Positions 1-11,322 are shown, counted from the stretch's first letter. The stretch: DNA of 64,000 bases from Phialocephala subalpina (GCA_900073065.1 FJOG01000022.1:1157069-1221068), one strand, 5' to 3'. Program-made: numbers and translations. Notes: generated by a model not told the origin, from the sequence alone.

Positions 1-476
1 TCGCACAGCAAACCAGCTGTGCCTTGCACATGCACGCATGAATCGAAATGCCCACCCTTCTTTCAATGTCCAAAAACCGAGCAGTCTTCATCACCAACCT
101 CTGTAATGCCCCGTCTCACGTGGCCAAAAATACCCATCAACATCTCCATATCTGGCCGGCATTGGACTCATCGGTCTTAGACTTCAAGTTCTCACTCGTC
201 TGATCGGGGCCTCAATGTGGGCATACCTTGGATGTCGGTATGAGGAGCTTAAATGCTCAGGTCTAGTTCAAGTAGTCATGTGACCATGTCCATCAAAATA
301 TATCTCCTCCATGTCCACAGAAGCTCCAGCTTCAATGACATTGTTGATGACCACAGGGCCGTGATGTGGTGAGCTACGGTGCGAGGAATGCGAAGCGTGA
401 TGCGAAGAGGCGAACGAGGATCGTGGAGACCAGCGGGAGGTAGGTGCAAGTTGTGAGAGTGGTAAATGACTTCGGG
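1..476. other. intergenic, no gene seen
   Basis: No open frame with coding character. The sequence lies downstream of the minus-strand coiled-coil gene at 477-1559 and probably contains its 3' flank. I see no repeat or RNA gene. Confidence 0.5.
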
Positions 477-1559
477 CTAGTGCTCATAGTGGGGATGATA
501 GTACCCGTGGGGATATTCGCGATGAATGTCATCGCAGATCATGATTTGGTGAGCATATGCATCGAGTGAAGCTGCTCTTCCTCCTGTCACATAACCTGAA
601 GCTGAATTTGTGACGTCTAATTGAATCCTCTCGTGGGAATGACGAGGCGTGATGGTATGTTGAAGGTCCTTGATGACTCCAGCAACGCGATGAGTTTGGT
701 CAATCGGATCTTGTTCCTGATGTCTTGGAACGTTGGAGTGGTTGGTCTCATTCATGACTCCAGCGACGCGCCGGACTTGATCAATCGGATCTTTCTCGAG
801 CTTCGACTTGAGCAACCTCTCAACGTGTGTCGCGTTCTTCCGCAATTTCCTCGACGTGTTTGAGTTTGGCTTGTTCGTGTTTCTCTTTTGTAGCAAGTCG
901 CTCAGCCTTTTCTTCCTCCCTTTTCTCCAATTTATTCTTCATCTCGTTCAGCTTCTTTTCTGCTTCCTCTTCTGCTTCTTTCTTGTCATCCTTGATCTTC
1001 TTCTTGTCTTTCTCCTCCTTCTTTCTCTTCGCTTTTACTGCAAGTTGATAGATGAATTGCGCAAATGTATGTCCAATTCCATCTCGAACATTCTCCCATT
1101 TCAATCGTATTTCGTGGAAGTGTAGAGTTTTTCTGTCCTTATGGCGAGGCAGGTCCCAGGAAGGGAAGAGGAGGGGGGAATGTTTGCGGTGGCCTTCGTG
1201 GTGTTGCGGAGGACACGCAATGGATCCGAGTCGTGAATTGATTTATTCAACTCCTCGAGCGTAGCTGGCACGGCACCTGAAATTGTTAGCAGGCGCCGCC
1301 GAAAGCAAGAGTACTGTACCTTACCATCTCCACCATCTGCATCCGCTCCTTCAATGTCCAAAATCTTAATGTGCTCTCTCCGGATATGGGAGGATCCATC
1401 TTCGAGGGAGTGCTTCAACGCATCAAGTTGAACGTGCTCATGCTTACGTGCCTGATTCTTCTGATATCCTCGCACAGCCCTGCAGCATGATTGAGGTCGG
1501 CTTCGATCTGCGTGATCAAATAGATAGTTGAACGGGGCTGATACTGGAGGCAGAGGCAT
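477..1559 (-). pseudogene. broken or multi-exon gene for a coiled-coil protein of unknown function
   Basis: Three consecutive minus-strand frames read like one protein. The first (from the ATG at 1559) has a clear 48-nt intron at 1277-1324 with a TGCTAAC branch site, joining GDG to AVPATLEEL. The second (about 1190-820) is a Lys/Glu-rich coiled coil. The third (896-477) holds two copies of a 27-residue unit beginning DPIDQxxRVAGV. The first-to-second shift (about 1110-1190) and the second-to-third shift (about 820-840) have no convincing splice sites, so I read them as frameshifts, although unrecognised introns or sequencing errors are possible. The Lys/Glu coiled coil and the paired repeats suggest a structural or scaffold protein, but I recognise no family. 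Confidence 0.4.
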
Positions 1560-3047
1560 CCAAGTCGTGTGCGGTGTTGTTGGAAGAGTTGTTTATTTCG
1601 AATTTACGATTGACTGATGTTAGCAATTCCTTGTGTTAATTAGAATAACAAAACCTGGAGAACATCTTAAGCTTAAAGTGTCCCTCAATGGGTTTGCTGC
1701 CATTCAGGCTTGACTAGACCACTTCATGTCGCACGAACCCAAGCATCTGGATTATCGTGGACATGAGATCCGGGGGAGATACATGACGCATGTGAGGCTG
1801 CATGTCTTAGACACATGCGATTTCAGGCCATCACCAACGACGTCAATGAGGAACGCAAACACATTGATTCTCTCACCGAATAGGAATGGCATACGATTCC
1901 CAAAGACATCTTGAAACCCCGCATCGCAACGATCTGGAGAACGCATCCTATGATGTCTAGAAGAGGCGTAATCAGCGACATGGGCAGTTGATTGGGTGAT
2001 TATCAGGAGACGTTGCAGAGCTCGGAAGCTCGGAGCTTCCCGTCCTGGAGTTTGATCGTCAATGCAGCACTCCACTGCAGCATAGGAAAGTCAGCGCAGA
2101 GTGGTGCGCAACGCATGCACTTTCTTCCATCGCATTTGATACGAGGACATCCCGATGTTGTGAGCCATTTTTCGTTGAAAAAATCGTGATCGGAATCACG
2201 GGATCCAGTTTTCTCGACGACGGACAAAGACCGAGTACCCAAAAAAAGGGGGATGTTGGTACAGTGGAAACTCCTACCCGACGACGGATTCGATCTTGTC
2301 AACTCCGGCCTATTCCACTTTTCAACCTCCAGAATTCAATGGTAATTTCCATTTCGATTCGCTCACATCATAGAATTCTTCATTGTGTTCAGCCGTTCAA
2401 AATCTCTATGACGCCAAGTTCCCCAACCCCGCGTTCGCAGAAATCTGCAGAACGCTACCATGATCCCAGCACAGATTTCCCTTGGAGATGTCACCATTTG
2501 AGTACACTTTCCCGTTCTTATTCTAGCTTCCCTACCCATGTCTTTGCTATCGATATGTTCCCGCTCTAAAGTAGGCTCCCGCCCACTGAGCTGATCTAGT
2601 GTCAAGCAGCTAAGCATTGGTGCCACACCCATTTATCCACTATCTCTGGCCTGGACCATATTTTCCACCCCTCTATCCAACCACTGAGTAGCCGCGATCT
2701 CTCCGCCTTCCTCAACAAACAGAAGATCTTCGAAAGCTCTTAGATTTTCACCGGATTGTTTCGACGGCGGCAGAAGACCAATTGAGGCCGTTCATGATAG
2801 GATAAACTTTTGTCATTCTCTCTCGTCACCCAGCCAATCTGATTCTATTCCAAAGAATATCGACGGGATTGTCCAATGGTGTGAGTTCACCAACCATCCT
2901 AGACCTCCACAAACCGTCATCATCATCGAAACTCACATGTAAGTTTATTGTACGAGTACGCGCGGAAGCCCACTTTCGTAGTCCGATCAGCCATCTCTTA
3001 AAGTCTTCCTGCCTCTTCTTTTCGTATCCATTATCGCCGTTGTGTAA
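1560..3047. other. intergenic, no supported gene
   Basis: About 1.5 kb with only short overlapping frames on both strands and no domain, splice pattern or repeat that I can support. The right end is the promoter of the PIR protein gene. Confidence 0.45.
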
Positions 3048-3054
3048 TATATAA
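3047..3054 (+). promoter_or_regulatory. TATA-like box of the PIR gene
   Basis: An ATATATAA stretch lies about 60 nt upstream of the ATG at 3114, followed by a pyrimidine-rich leader (ctttctacctttcgttcttc) typical of strongly expressed fungal genes. Confidence 0.45.
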
Positions 3055-3113
3055 CTTCGTGGTCCTTTCTACCTTTCGTTCTTCAAGAATACTGTACTGT
3101 TCATTCGTTCAAC

Positions 3114-4416
3114 ATGCAGACTACACTCGCTCTTACCGCTTTGGCCTCTGTTGCCGCCGCTGCCATTGGAAGCACTCCTACTGCTTCCGCTCCAGCAGGA
3201 TGTGCCACCAGCTACTCGGGTGATTTCCAGATTACCATCATCAACTCGACCACCCCAGTTGCTAAGGTCAAGGTATGTCTCTATATATCACTGCTTGGTC
3301 TCTGCTAACCTGTCTAGTGTCAATCGTCCACCTGCGGACAAGCTGGATACCTCACTGTCGACTTGAAGGATGGTATTCTCACCGACTCTGAGAACAGACA
3401 AGGATACATTGCCTCCAACTACCAATTCCAATTCAACACTCCTCTTCAGGACAACGCCATCTACACTGGAGGATTCTCTGTCTGCAACAACGGATCTCTG
3501 GCTCTCGGTGGCTCCAACGTCTTCTGGGAGTGTCAGACAACTGGTGGACCAGGTATCGGCACATACTCCAACTTGTACTCCGAGAGCACTGGTGCTCAAT
3601 GCAACCCTATCTTGATCAATATCATCCCCTGTGCTGCAGGGTCTTCTTCAGCCGTTAGCCAAGTCTCGGACGGTCAACCACAAGCAACTGGAACTGCAGG
3701 ATCTGTTACCACCCAAGCTGTCTCTCAGATCACTGATGGTATGGGACCTGTGCATTCCTCTCAAGGTCCAGGCTAACTCTTTCACAGGTCAACCTCAAGC
3801 TACAGGAACTCCCGGTCAAGTCACCTCCGCACCTGTCTCTCAAATCTCCGACGGACAAATCCAGGGCACCACTGTCGCCCCCAAGCCAACCGGATGCGTC
3901 GTCTCCCAGATATCTGATGGACAAGTTCAAGTCACAGTCTGCCCTACAACTGTCGCCCCAGCACCATCTTGCGTCGTGTCTCAGATCTCTGACGGGCAAG
4001 TCCAAGTTACTATCTGCCCAACCACCGGTGCTCCAGTCAGCCAAATCAGCGACGGCCAAATCCAAGCCACCACCACTGGCGCTCCAGTTTCTCAGATCAG
4101 TGATGGACAGATCCAAGCTACTACCACCGGCGCGCCAGTGTCCCAAATCAGCGATGGACAAATTCAAGCTACCACCACTGGCGTTCCTGTTTCTCAGATT
4201 AGCGACGGACAGGTTCAAGCCACCACCATTGCCACATCTGCATCTTCCTCCTTGGCTCCTGTCTCTCAGATCTCTGATGGCCAGGTTCAAGCAACCGGTG
4301 CAGCCAATGCTACTTCCACCCCTCTCCAAGTCGTTGGCAACTCCGGAAACGGCCTTGCCATCGCCAGCAGCCTCGCAACCTTCATGGTTGGTGCTGCTGC
4401 CGTTCTCCTCTTGTAA
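3114..4416 (+). CDS. PIR-type cell-wall protein with ten internal repeats and a GPI-anchor signal
   Basis: Three exons: 3114-3272, 3318-3738 and 3788-4416, giving 402 residues. The introns (45 and 49 nt) have CTAAC branch sites. Residues 1-19 form a signal peptide ending near AAAA/IGS. A Cys-containing N-terminal domain follows, up to about residue 180. Then come ten copies of the PIR motif SQ(I/V)(S/T)DGQ(I/V/P)Q, the last five with very regular TTTGAP spacers. The C-terminus (GNSGNG, then a hydrophobic tail) looks like a GPI-attachment signal. PIR proteins are linked to wall beta-1,3-glucan through the glutamine of the DGQ motif, which is present in every copy, so this is very probably a covalently bound wall protein. 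Oddly, intron 2 cuts the DGQ codons of the second repeat. Confidence 0.9.
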
Positions 4417-6463
4417 AATTGAGGAATTAGTACTCGGATGTTCAATGTGGTTGATCTTGAATGATCTATCCTCATCAGGACTTCAAAGGGGGCTCGCTTA
4501 GGTAAGCGAAGGGAGGGAAAAGGGATGGACGTTGTAATATGCACTTTTGGGTTTACGGACAGCATCATCATGCATAGCATTGGACATATCATAAGTATCT
4601 GGCGGGGGATTAATTGGGATTCATTGGGTCGCATAGTCACGTTTATGATAATGCCAATAATGTCTTGTATATAGTCACGAAAAAATCAAGAAATTTCGAA
4701 ACACTTCAACACCTTGGCATCTTGCGGGTCAGCATCATTCTGCACATCTCTATCAAAATTTCGATGATCGCGATGAGAGAAAATTCTGATCTTCTTGTGC
4801 CCCGGTTTTCATCCCTTCCCGGCGTTTCGGATCAACGGTTGAAGTTAGGTGCGAGCGAATCACAGGCCAAAGGCTGGATACCTTGAATTTGAATGGTCGA
4901 TCGCGATTGTGCCAATTTTGCCAAGACAAGTGAAGAACTCCTGATTGGGAACTTGACAACCTCCATCTTCATGACTCCCTCAAGCCTCCGTCACGAACAC
5001 AAATCCTGCGAAAGGCATCAAGCGCCACTCTCCAACCTCCCGGAAACCTATTCGGACCTCCAGAGATCCAGAACAGCCACACACAACAAGACTATGCTGG
5101 CTGCCGACACCAAAAGCACACCAATCGCGCTCAGCACTAGCCAAGTGCTTCTAACTCGATTTGATATCAGCAAGCTCTTTAGCAGGTTTCGAAAGCCGCT
5201 TGTTTCTTGCATTAGCCTATTCAGGGATCTGTGTCTTTTTAACATCGGAGCAAGCGGATGGTCTCCTCCTCGGCCTTGGACCGTTTTGGCCATCACCAAC
5301 TCAGCATAGACGAGAAAGTCCTAACCTCACACACATCTTCATTCCAAGCCCGGAAGAAGTCTTTCTCAAGCATCATCAAGACTCCAGCCAAGAAGAGCTT
5401 CAGCTGCAGATATGAGGTGATATTCAGTGCGGGGAATGCTTATGTACAGTACATGTCAAGACCAAAAAGGAAATGCGATCAGACGATCGACAGTCTAACA
5501 TGCACAATTATTTCATTCCGTCCTGTAGTTATGCAACCCAAAGCTAGTGAATACGAAGCTTGGCCTTTGTTTAGCTTCAAGCTGTGTAGTGTGCATGTCA
5601 CTGCGGCTGAAGTTAGTGCTGCACGAAGGGTCGAGGACGTCATTGATACTTTGGCGATCTTTGGAGGCGGTTTTATCGGCAGTGGAAGGAAGATTTTGAT
5701 GATATCTTGGAGAAGTCTCAAAAGGAAGATCATTTCTGTCAACCCGGTATCTCGAGGTCTCGGCAAGTGTTTGGATTTGGAGTCAACAAATGCGTTAAAT
5801 GGCCAAGCCTCCAATCCATCTTCTTTGAATTCTTGCTATCTCCCCATCGAGCCCCTGAAGTTAAAGATGCTACTTGGGGGAATTACATGATGAAGAGAGT
5901 GTTCTTCACGTTGAACTGAATTAGCTTTCCGTCCTCCCATCATCTGCTTATGTATCTCTAGCTCTCTTTCACGATTACAAGACAAAGCTCTCGAATGGCG
6001 AAACTCTTTGAACCAGAGACTGAAGAGAATATCGGTTGCATTCCCTCTTGGAAGAACAATCGACCATGTATGGGCAAGCATGACGCTGGGTTTGAGTCTT
6101 GAGAGGGTTTGGAACGATGGAGGCACTTGGAAACTTCTCAAGACCTTGGTAAATGCCTGGGATTCTCAATAACACGTGGTTTTGTGTTGGGTTTTTGTGG
6201 ATTTTTGCTTTTGCAGGAATTTTCAATAAACAAGGAAAGTATATTCATGCCTACGAATGCAGCTTGAACACAGCAGCCCTAGCTCCGAAAAGCTGCATCG
6301 CAAGTGTCACAAGAAGGAAATGTTCGAAGTCAGTACTGGCATAATTTTAATTTGTGTTCTTGTGTTGATTATGCCAGCCAAAGTTGAATACACCTCAATG
6401 CTCCAACCCTTCTAGACCACACCACTTTCCCACCAGTTCTCAATCCCACGCCATCATCTCTCT
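4417..6463. other. intergenic, no supported gene
   Basis: About 2 kb. Overlapping open frames around 4890-5890 exist on both strands, but none shows a domain, signal peptide or consistent splice sites. The segment up to about 4650 is the 3' region of the PIR gene. The right end is the 3' flank of the minus-strand gene at 6464. Confidence 0.4.
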
Positions 6464-7375
6464 CTATGGGATCCCAGTAGCAACTACCACAGAGCTTGGT
6501 GTCGGCGGTGCTGCAGTTCCAACTCGTCTGAACGTTGAGTACTGTCCCCTAATCGATCCAGGCCAACCAAGGTATCCCAAAGCGCTCAATGGATCTGGAT
6601 TGTCATCCACCCTTTGACCATATGTCGCCTGATCCACTGGTACTCCATTGTCATCGCATAGGATCCTCGCTTCATGAGCAATGATTGCGGCAACACAATC
6701 CCATCCAATAGTCGGAACGATGTCCTGCGATGTTGGCTTTGGCATATCGAACTGAAGGGCAATACCAATGGCCTTGTCCCATTATCTACTCCTACTTGAC
6801 GACCGGCGCTACCGAAGGCTTCGATAGTAGCTTCGATAGTGTTGAATAGTCCTGTGTAGCCATTGCGAGTCTCGATTCTAGTCTCAGTAAACATTAGGAG
6901 CTCGATTCTGGTGATGCCGGGGATTGTTTGGAGGCCGTATCTGGTGAGAATGATGCAGAGAGTAGTCGGATTCTGGATTTGTGCTCTCCAGCACGACTTC
7001 TTCGTGCCGAAATACGGTTGTGGAGCATGCGGGCCGGAGGGAAGGGATGGCGAGGTAAGAACGTCGAGGAGCATGCAGCGAATTTGCTTGTGAGGGTGTG
7101 CTCCTGGATCATGCTGATGTCGACCCCAGACGAAGTTTGTAGGAGCCCACTGTGGAAGAGACATGGTGAGTGCTCCTCAGTAAGCTTTGAAATGGGTCGG
7201 GACTCAAGCTTACCTCCTCCACCCTCAAATACCTTTTGGTCGCTCTTTCAAAACCAACGAGAAAGAAGCTGGACAGCATGATTATGCAGGAGAGAAGACA
7301 AGGAAGAAGCGTCTCTGCACCAATAAGTACAAAGTAGCCTCCTTTTAATGTCAGAGACCTTTTTTCCATGGACAT
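6464..7375 (-). CDS. unknown protein with N-terminal membrane segment (paralogue of the broken gene at 7568)
   Basis: Three exons: 7375-7214, 7149-6796 and 6751-6464 (introns of 64 and 44 nt), giving 267 residues. Both junctions keep the frame: GAG/TGG for intron 1 and CAA/TTC for intron 2. Residues about 12-43 are strongly hydrophobic and should form a membrane segment. The middle contains FVWGRH..., then RCMLLDVL, and the C-terminal part contains DPLSALGYLGWPG. The same landmarks (FKWGTH, RCMVLDVL, DPLSAAFGHAGWPG) recur in the divergent neighbour at 7568-8323, so the two are paralogues. I do not recognise the family. Start choice: the ATG at 7375 gives the longest frame that splices cleanly, but the exon 2 Met just upstream of the acceptor is an alternative. 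Confidence 0.6.
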
Positions 7376-7567
7376 TCGACAAAGATATCTTCCAGGAGAT
7401 CAAGGATTAAGATTGTTTCTATACCTGCCTCTTTGCAACCTTTCTTAGGCAGCTTTCATCCAAGAACTTTCTGCTGCATGAAGTTTCTTGAAAGAAAGGA
7501 AACTATAAAACGAGTCCCTCCCGAGATCCTTCCAGCTAGCAAGGCAACCACCGACATAATCTTCCAA

Positions 7568-8323
7568 ATGGCATCGCCTTCATCGTTCAAGTGGGGAACC
7601 CACAACCCCACCACTTCAGCCAGCCCCCATATTCGCCTCCGCTGTATGGTTCTTGATGTTCTTGCATCTTCACCTCTACCCCGATGGCCTGCGCCAAGGC
7701 CCAGTTCCTCAGCAAATTCAGATGCTCCAGAAACACCATTCGCTCCTATAACAATCTCTGGAATCACAGACACCAACGGTCCCTTCTTCATGCCAGGAGG
7801 AACACGGAAGTACTGTTGGGACATGTCCGTTTCTGGCCATCTCCCACATCTCTTATCAAAATTCGAGTTCGACCCTAAACTCATCGCCGCAATATCCAGT
7901 ATAACCTTCTACATATCAACATAAATCAAAGATGTCCCTCTCTCATCTCGAAAACAGTATGTCATAGAAGCTGAAGCTCATGCCGAAGAGGAATATCATC
8001 CATTCGTCACGACCTTCGATGGGAAGAAGGATTTTGGTTCTGTTGTAACGAGCGTCAGTATCAAGTAGCTCAAGCCTACGGAGCATGAGGCTACGCTCCT
8101 CGCTGGAGGTGATCTTGCGCCGGGACTCAAGTGGGGTATCATTCAAGGGATGTTGAAATACCAAGCTCAGATCAAGTACAGGATGGATGGGGAAGAGTTT
8201 GACGAAAATACGTATAAGGAGAATGTTGGCACTATCAAGGATCCCTTGAGCGCGGCTTTTGGGCATGCTGGTTGGCCTGGTTGGGTAACAAAACCTGAAG
8301 ACGCTTTCAGAAAGCTGTTTTGA
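7568..8323 (+). pseudogene. pseudogene, second copy of the unknown paralogue, with two RIP-type stops
   Basis: A continuous 252-codon frame from the ATG at 7568 to the TGA at 8321 is interrupted by two in-frame stops, TAA at 7922-7924 and TAG at 8066-8068. Both would be glutamine codons (CAA, CAG) before a C-to-T change in CpA, which is the RIP signature. No indel is needed to read the frame through. Landmarks shared with the intact minus-strand copy are FKWG, RCMVLDVL and DPLSA...GWPG. The copy lies head-to-head with the intact gene, 192 nt apart. Function is unknown. A splice model that removes both stops cannot be fully excluded. Confidence 0.6.
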
Positions 8324-8557
8324 GAGGACACTGTAGGGAGTCGATAGTGTACCTTACACGACATTCTTCGAGCACTAGACATCTGCAAAGCTGTTGAGAC
8401 TGTTGAAGAATACATTCGCTTATAAGAATCTACAAATGGACTCTTTGAGTGCTGAAAAAGCTCCAGAACACCTCATGAACCCAATACACCATTGCCAGAT
8501 GAGTGCCGATTGCAGGAAAACAGATACTCTATCACACAATACCTCCTCTGCGACCCC

Positions 8558-9352
8558 TTAAGTCTCCTTGAACCATTCGTCGCAGCAGCTTGATCTAGGA
8601 GAATCCGGTGCATACCCTTTCGAATGATGAGGAGCTTTTGGATTTTGCTCATTGTCCCACTGCATTTGGGATATCGAGTCCTCTGCATCATCGTCTATTG
8701 GGAGTTCACCCGAAACCCAGTATATGCATTCGTCCATTGGGGTGGTTTCGTCATACCAGACGCCTTCTTGGCTAAATCTGACTGGATTGTAAGCTGTATT
8801 CTCATGGTTCTCGAGAACCTCGACCAGGTCGAAAACCCAGGGCTTGAATCGTTCAAAATATTCCTTCCACCATCTGATTGCGGACTTTTTCAGAAACTCC
8901 TTGTATTTGCGTTTCGCCTTCCCCGTCAATGTTCCCAATAGACCCGGGTCTTCCGCTGGGACTCCGCCTAACACCAGGGCTATACATTCGTCGATTTGGG
9001 CGGTCTCGACATACCATTCGAGCAAGGTTATACATTCGTCGATATAAGGTACCATTTCGATCTCGAATGTCGGTTTCTCGTATTGTACTGGCGTTGCTGG
9101 GGCATTGTCAAGAAACGGTGTGGGAAGGCTGGGACTCGGGGTGCGGCTGAGCGGTACCCATATCGGGGTGGTCTGAGGTCGAACCATTGTCCATGGCGTT
9201 GTGGGTACTTTGAAATTGAACATTGTAAGAAGAAAGACTGTGATAAGAACATGTGTAGCGATTGCAAGGTATACTGCGTAGCGAAAGTCATCCATCTTGG
9301 CAAGCGAATGTAGCAGATGCAGTGTTGTATAGCGAAGGTCATCCATATCCAT
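8558..9352 (-). CDS. unknown single-span membrane protein with an internal 24-residue duplication
   Basis: Single exon, 264 residues. Residues about 25-47 form one transmembrane helix. The rest is acidic and Trp/Tyr rich. A unit of about 24 residues is duplicated: residues 113-136 and 199-222 both read WYxETxxxDECI then a Gly/Pro/Asp-rich end, and a further YIDECI sits at 103-108. The N-terminus is also duplicated, with MDDLRY and MDDFRY 16 residues apart, reflected in the DNA around 9278-9425. No known family is recognised. The upstream frame up to 9675 overlaps and looks non-coding. Confidence 0.5.
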   Translation of the reverse strand: MDMDDLRYTTLHLLHSLAKMDDFRYAVYLAIATHVLITVFLLTMFNFKVPTTPWTMVRPQTTPIWVPLSRTPSPSLPTPFLDNAPATPVQYEKPTFEIEMVPYIDECITLLEWYVETAQIDECIALVLGGVPAEDPGLLGTLTGKAKRKYKEFLKKSAIRWWKEYFERFKPWVFDLVEVLENHENTAYNPVRFSQEGVWYDETTPMDECIYWVSGELPIDDDAEDSISQMQWDNEQNPKAPHHSKGYAPDSPRSSCCDEWFKET

Positions 9353-10337
9353 ATTGTCGAGTTGTTGTCCCAGATACTGAGAGGTATTGTGACGATAGCG
9401 AACGTAGCGGATGCTGTGTTATGATGATAACGAATGTTGGAATGTGATGTTTGGGAGAAGAAGATCTGGAGGAAGAGTTGCTCTGATATCCATCTGTGCG
9501 TTGTCGAGGAAGGAGCTCCCCTCAACATGGATCTCGTGATTGTGGTGGGGAGCTTCTTCCTTCTTGATGCGCGCTGTACTGGGGACTGAGAAGGTGCATG
9601 CGAGTGCATGGACGCCAACAGCGGGAGACTTGACAAAGGGACGTCGTTCTCAATGTCCCAGCCTTGGTAGAGCATTCTTTGCCTGCGTTCTCCTAACGAA
9701 ACCGATCATTAATTTGTTTCGGTGAGAGAAGATGAAAAATCAGGAGCCTTCGGCAACATCAAAGCCTTGGGGAAGGGATCGACCCAGAATAGAACAACGG
9801 ATAGCCTTGAAATGCCCTCACAAGACATTCTTTTCCTAATCGGAGATTGAAATCATGACGATGTGCGATCAATCCCCAATTGTTGACTGGACTTTCGGGA
9901 AGCCAGTATCGTGCAGAGTACTTCAGACAGCTGGTTTCCTTAGCATCCTCGATGTCCCGCCGAGGCTGTGAGATTGAAACTCATACTTTCAAAATTCATG
10001 AGACTGTTCTGAGCGAGGAGATGAAGACGTAGAAACGTGCGGCTGAGGAGCGGATTTGCAAGCAAAGGAAGCCACTTAGCAACCTAAGGCCAAGCGGCCT
10101 TGAAGACAAGGAAGAAGAGATAGCCACTGCTAGACATCACTTTCCCAAATCGGACTTGAAAAGACAAAAAACATGCGAGGAAACAGAAGACTTCCACAAG
10201 GTTTTCAATCTCCCACCCTTCCCTGGAAATTCCGAGCGACTTTCTTCTCCCATCAGGACTTTCATAGTCGACATGCCCACCCTAGACTGTGAAAGTCTTA
10301 GCAAGTCAAGAACATCCAAACCATCCCCGACTCCCAC
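9353..10337. other. intergenic, no supported gene
   Basis: Contains a degenerate copy of the local repeat (agcgaaNgtagcNgatgc) near 9399-9425, matching sequence inside the neighbouring gene. Otherwise no coding or RNA signal that I can support. Confidence 0.4.
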
Positions 10338-11322
10338 TCAGACCTCAAGCGGCGTCCAAACTCCTCTCTCAACATCCTCCTTCACCCTTCCCCTAACCTC
10401 CTCATCCCCCTCCACCCCACAATACCCCAACCATTCCTTCTCTCCATCTTTATCCTCCCGTCCCACAGCACAATTCCTAAACGGACTCCTACCAAACCAC
10501 TCCACATACCCTACATGAGCAGTAAAATAATTACCTCATAATCCAGTACACGAATGCCTCAATCGGGACTCTCTGCTTCTTGCCGCTTTCTTCCGGTGGT
10601 CCCTTTTCTAGGATGCGAGCGAAGAGGTAGATGTCTTTGATGTCCTTGGAGAAGTCTGAACGATAGGGATCGAGGGTTGATGTGGATTGCTCGTAAAACC
10701 TTCGGACGTTCTCCGTAAGCTTGAGATGCAACTTATGATCCCTCGGATCATCGGAATGGCATAACGGAGCTAGGAGCATTGAAATCCTCAAAAAGGCGTG
10801 GGAGACCTCAAAGTCAGCATTGAGCCATGTTTGAAGATTGAATGGGTTGTGATGTGGTGGTAGAGAGAGGAAGTAGGAGGTTAAGTTTCTGGTTAGGGGG
10901 CCGAAATAGGAGTATGTGTAGCGGGCGTGGATTCCTTTGCAGAGGTAGCGTGGCGCTTGGTCTAAGATCAGGATAACGCCAACGCAGTTGTGGAGGAATG
11001 ATGGGAGTGAGCGCTTTGGTGAGCCGAGTATGGAGATGAGGTCCTCGGTCTTGATGTTGGAAGGATCGATCTTTGACAACGAGAGCAAGGTGGTCTTGAT
11101 GTCGTCTGTGGACCAGAAGCGAGACGCATCTGTGCGGAAGAAGAGGTTGCCGACTGCTGCTCCATCTAGTTTAGAATCCAATGGCCAAGGAAAGGTGGTT
11201 TTGTTAGCATATTCAATGACCGACGGCGTCAGAATGTTTGAGATATCCAGTTTTGTTGAACCCGGTGTTGGACAATTCATTTTGAGAAGGAAATGCGATG
11301 AAACAGTTGCCAAAGAGGACAT
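10338..11322 (-). CDS. DUF924-family protein with an apparent frame break near its C-terminus
   Basis: The frame starting at 11322 gives 263 residues and contains the DUF924-like segment ILILDQAPRYLCKGIHARYTYSYFGPLT, matching the family's LLDQFPRNxxRG core. It stops at 10531, but the missing family C-terminus continues at once in another frame: NYFTAHVGYVEWFG then RSPFRNCAVGRED (family consensus H..iI.rFGRfPhRNavLGR), ending at the TGA at 10338. Reading on needs a one-base shift at about 10536. A canonical intron (10488-10533) could also join the frames, but it would delete the conserved AH...FGR. A frameshift mutation, a sequencing error or an odd intron are all possible. Function of DUF924 is not established. 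Confidence 0.6.

Noticed and set aside
1752..2075. Minus-strand frame of 107 residues
   Set aside because: No recognisable content and no support from neighbours.
3730..4329. Minus-strand frame of 199 residues rich in DLS and DLR units
   Set aside because: Antisense shadow of the PIR repeats.
4893..5890. Overlapping plus-strand frames of 138 and 210 residues
   Set aside because: No domain, no consistent splice sites, and the other strand is equally open.
9028..9675. Minus-strand frame of 215 residues overlapping the 264-residue membrane protein
   Set aside because: It overlaps in another frame; its repeats follow from the local DNA duplication.
10156..10518. Plus-strand Ser/Pro-rich frame of 120 residues
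   Set aside because: Antisense to the DUF924 C-terminal segment, whose minus-strand reading has a real family match.
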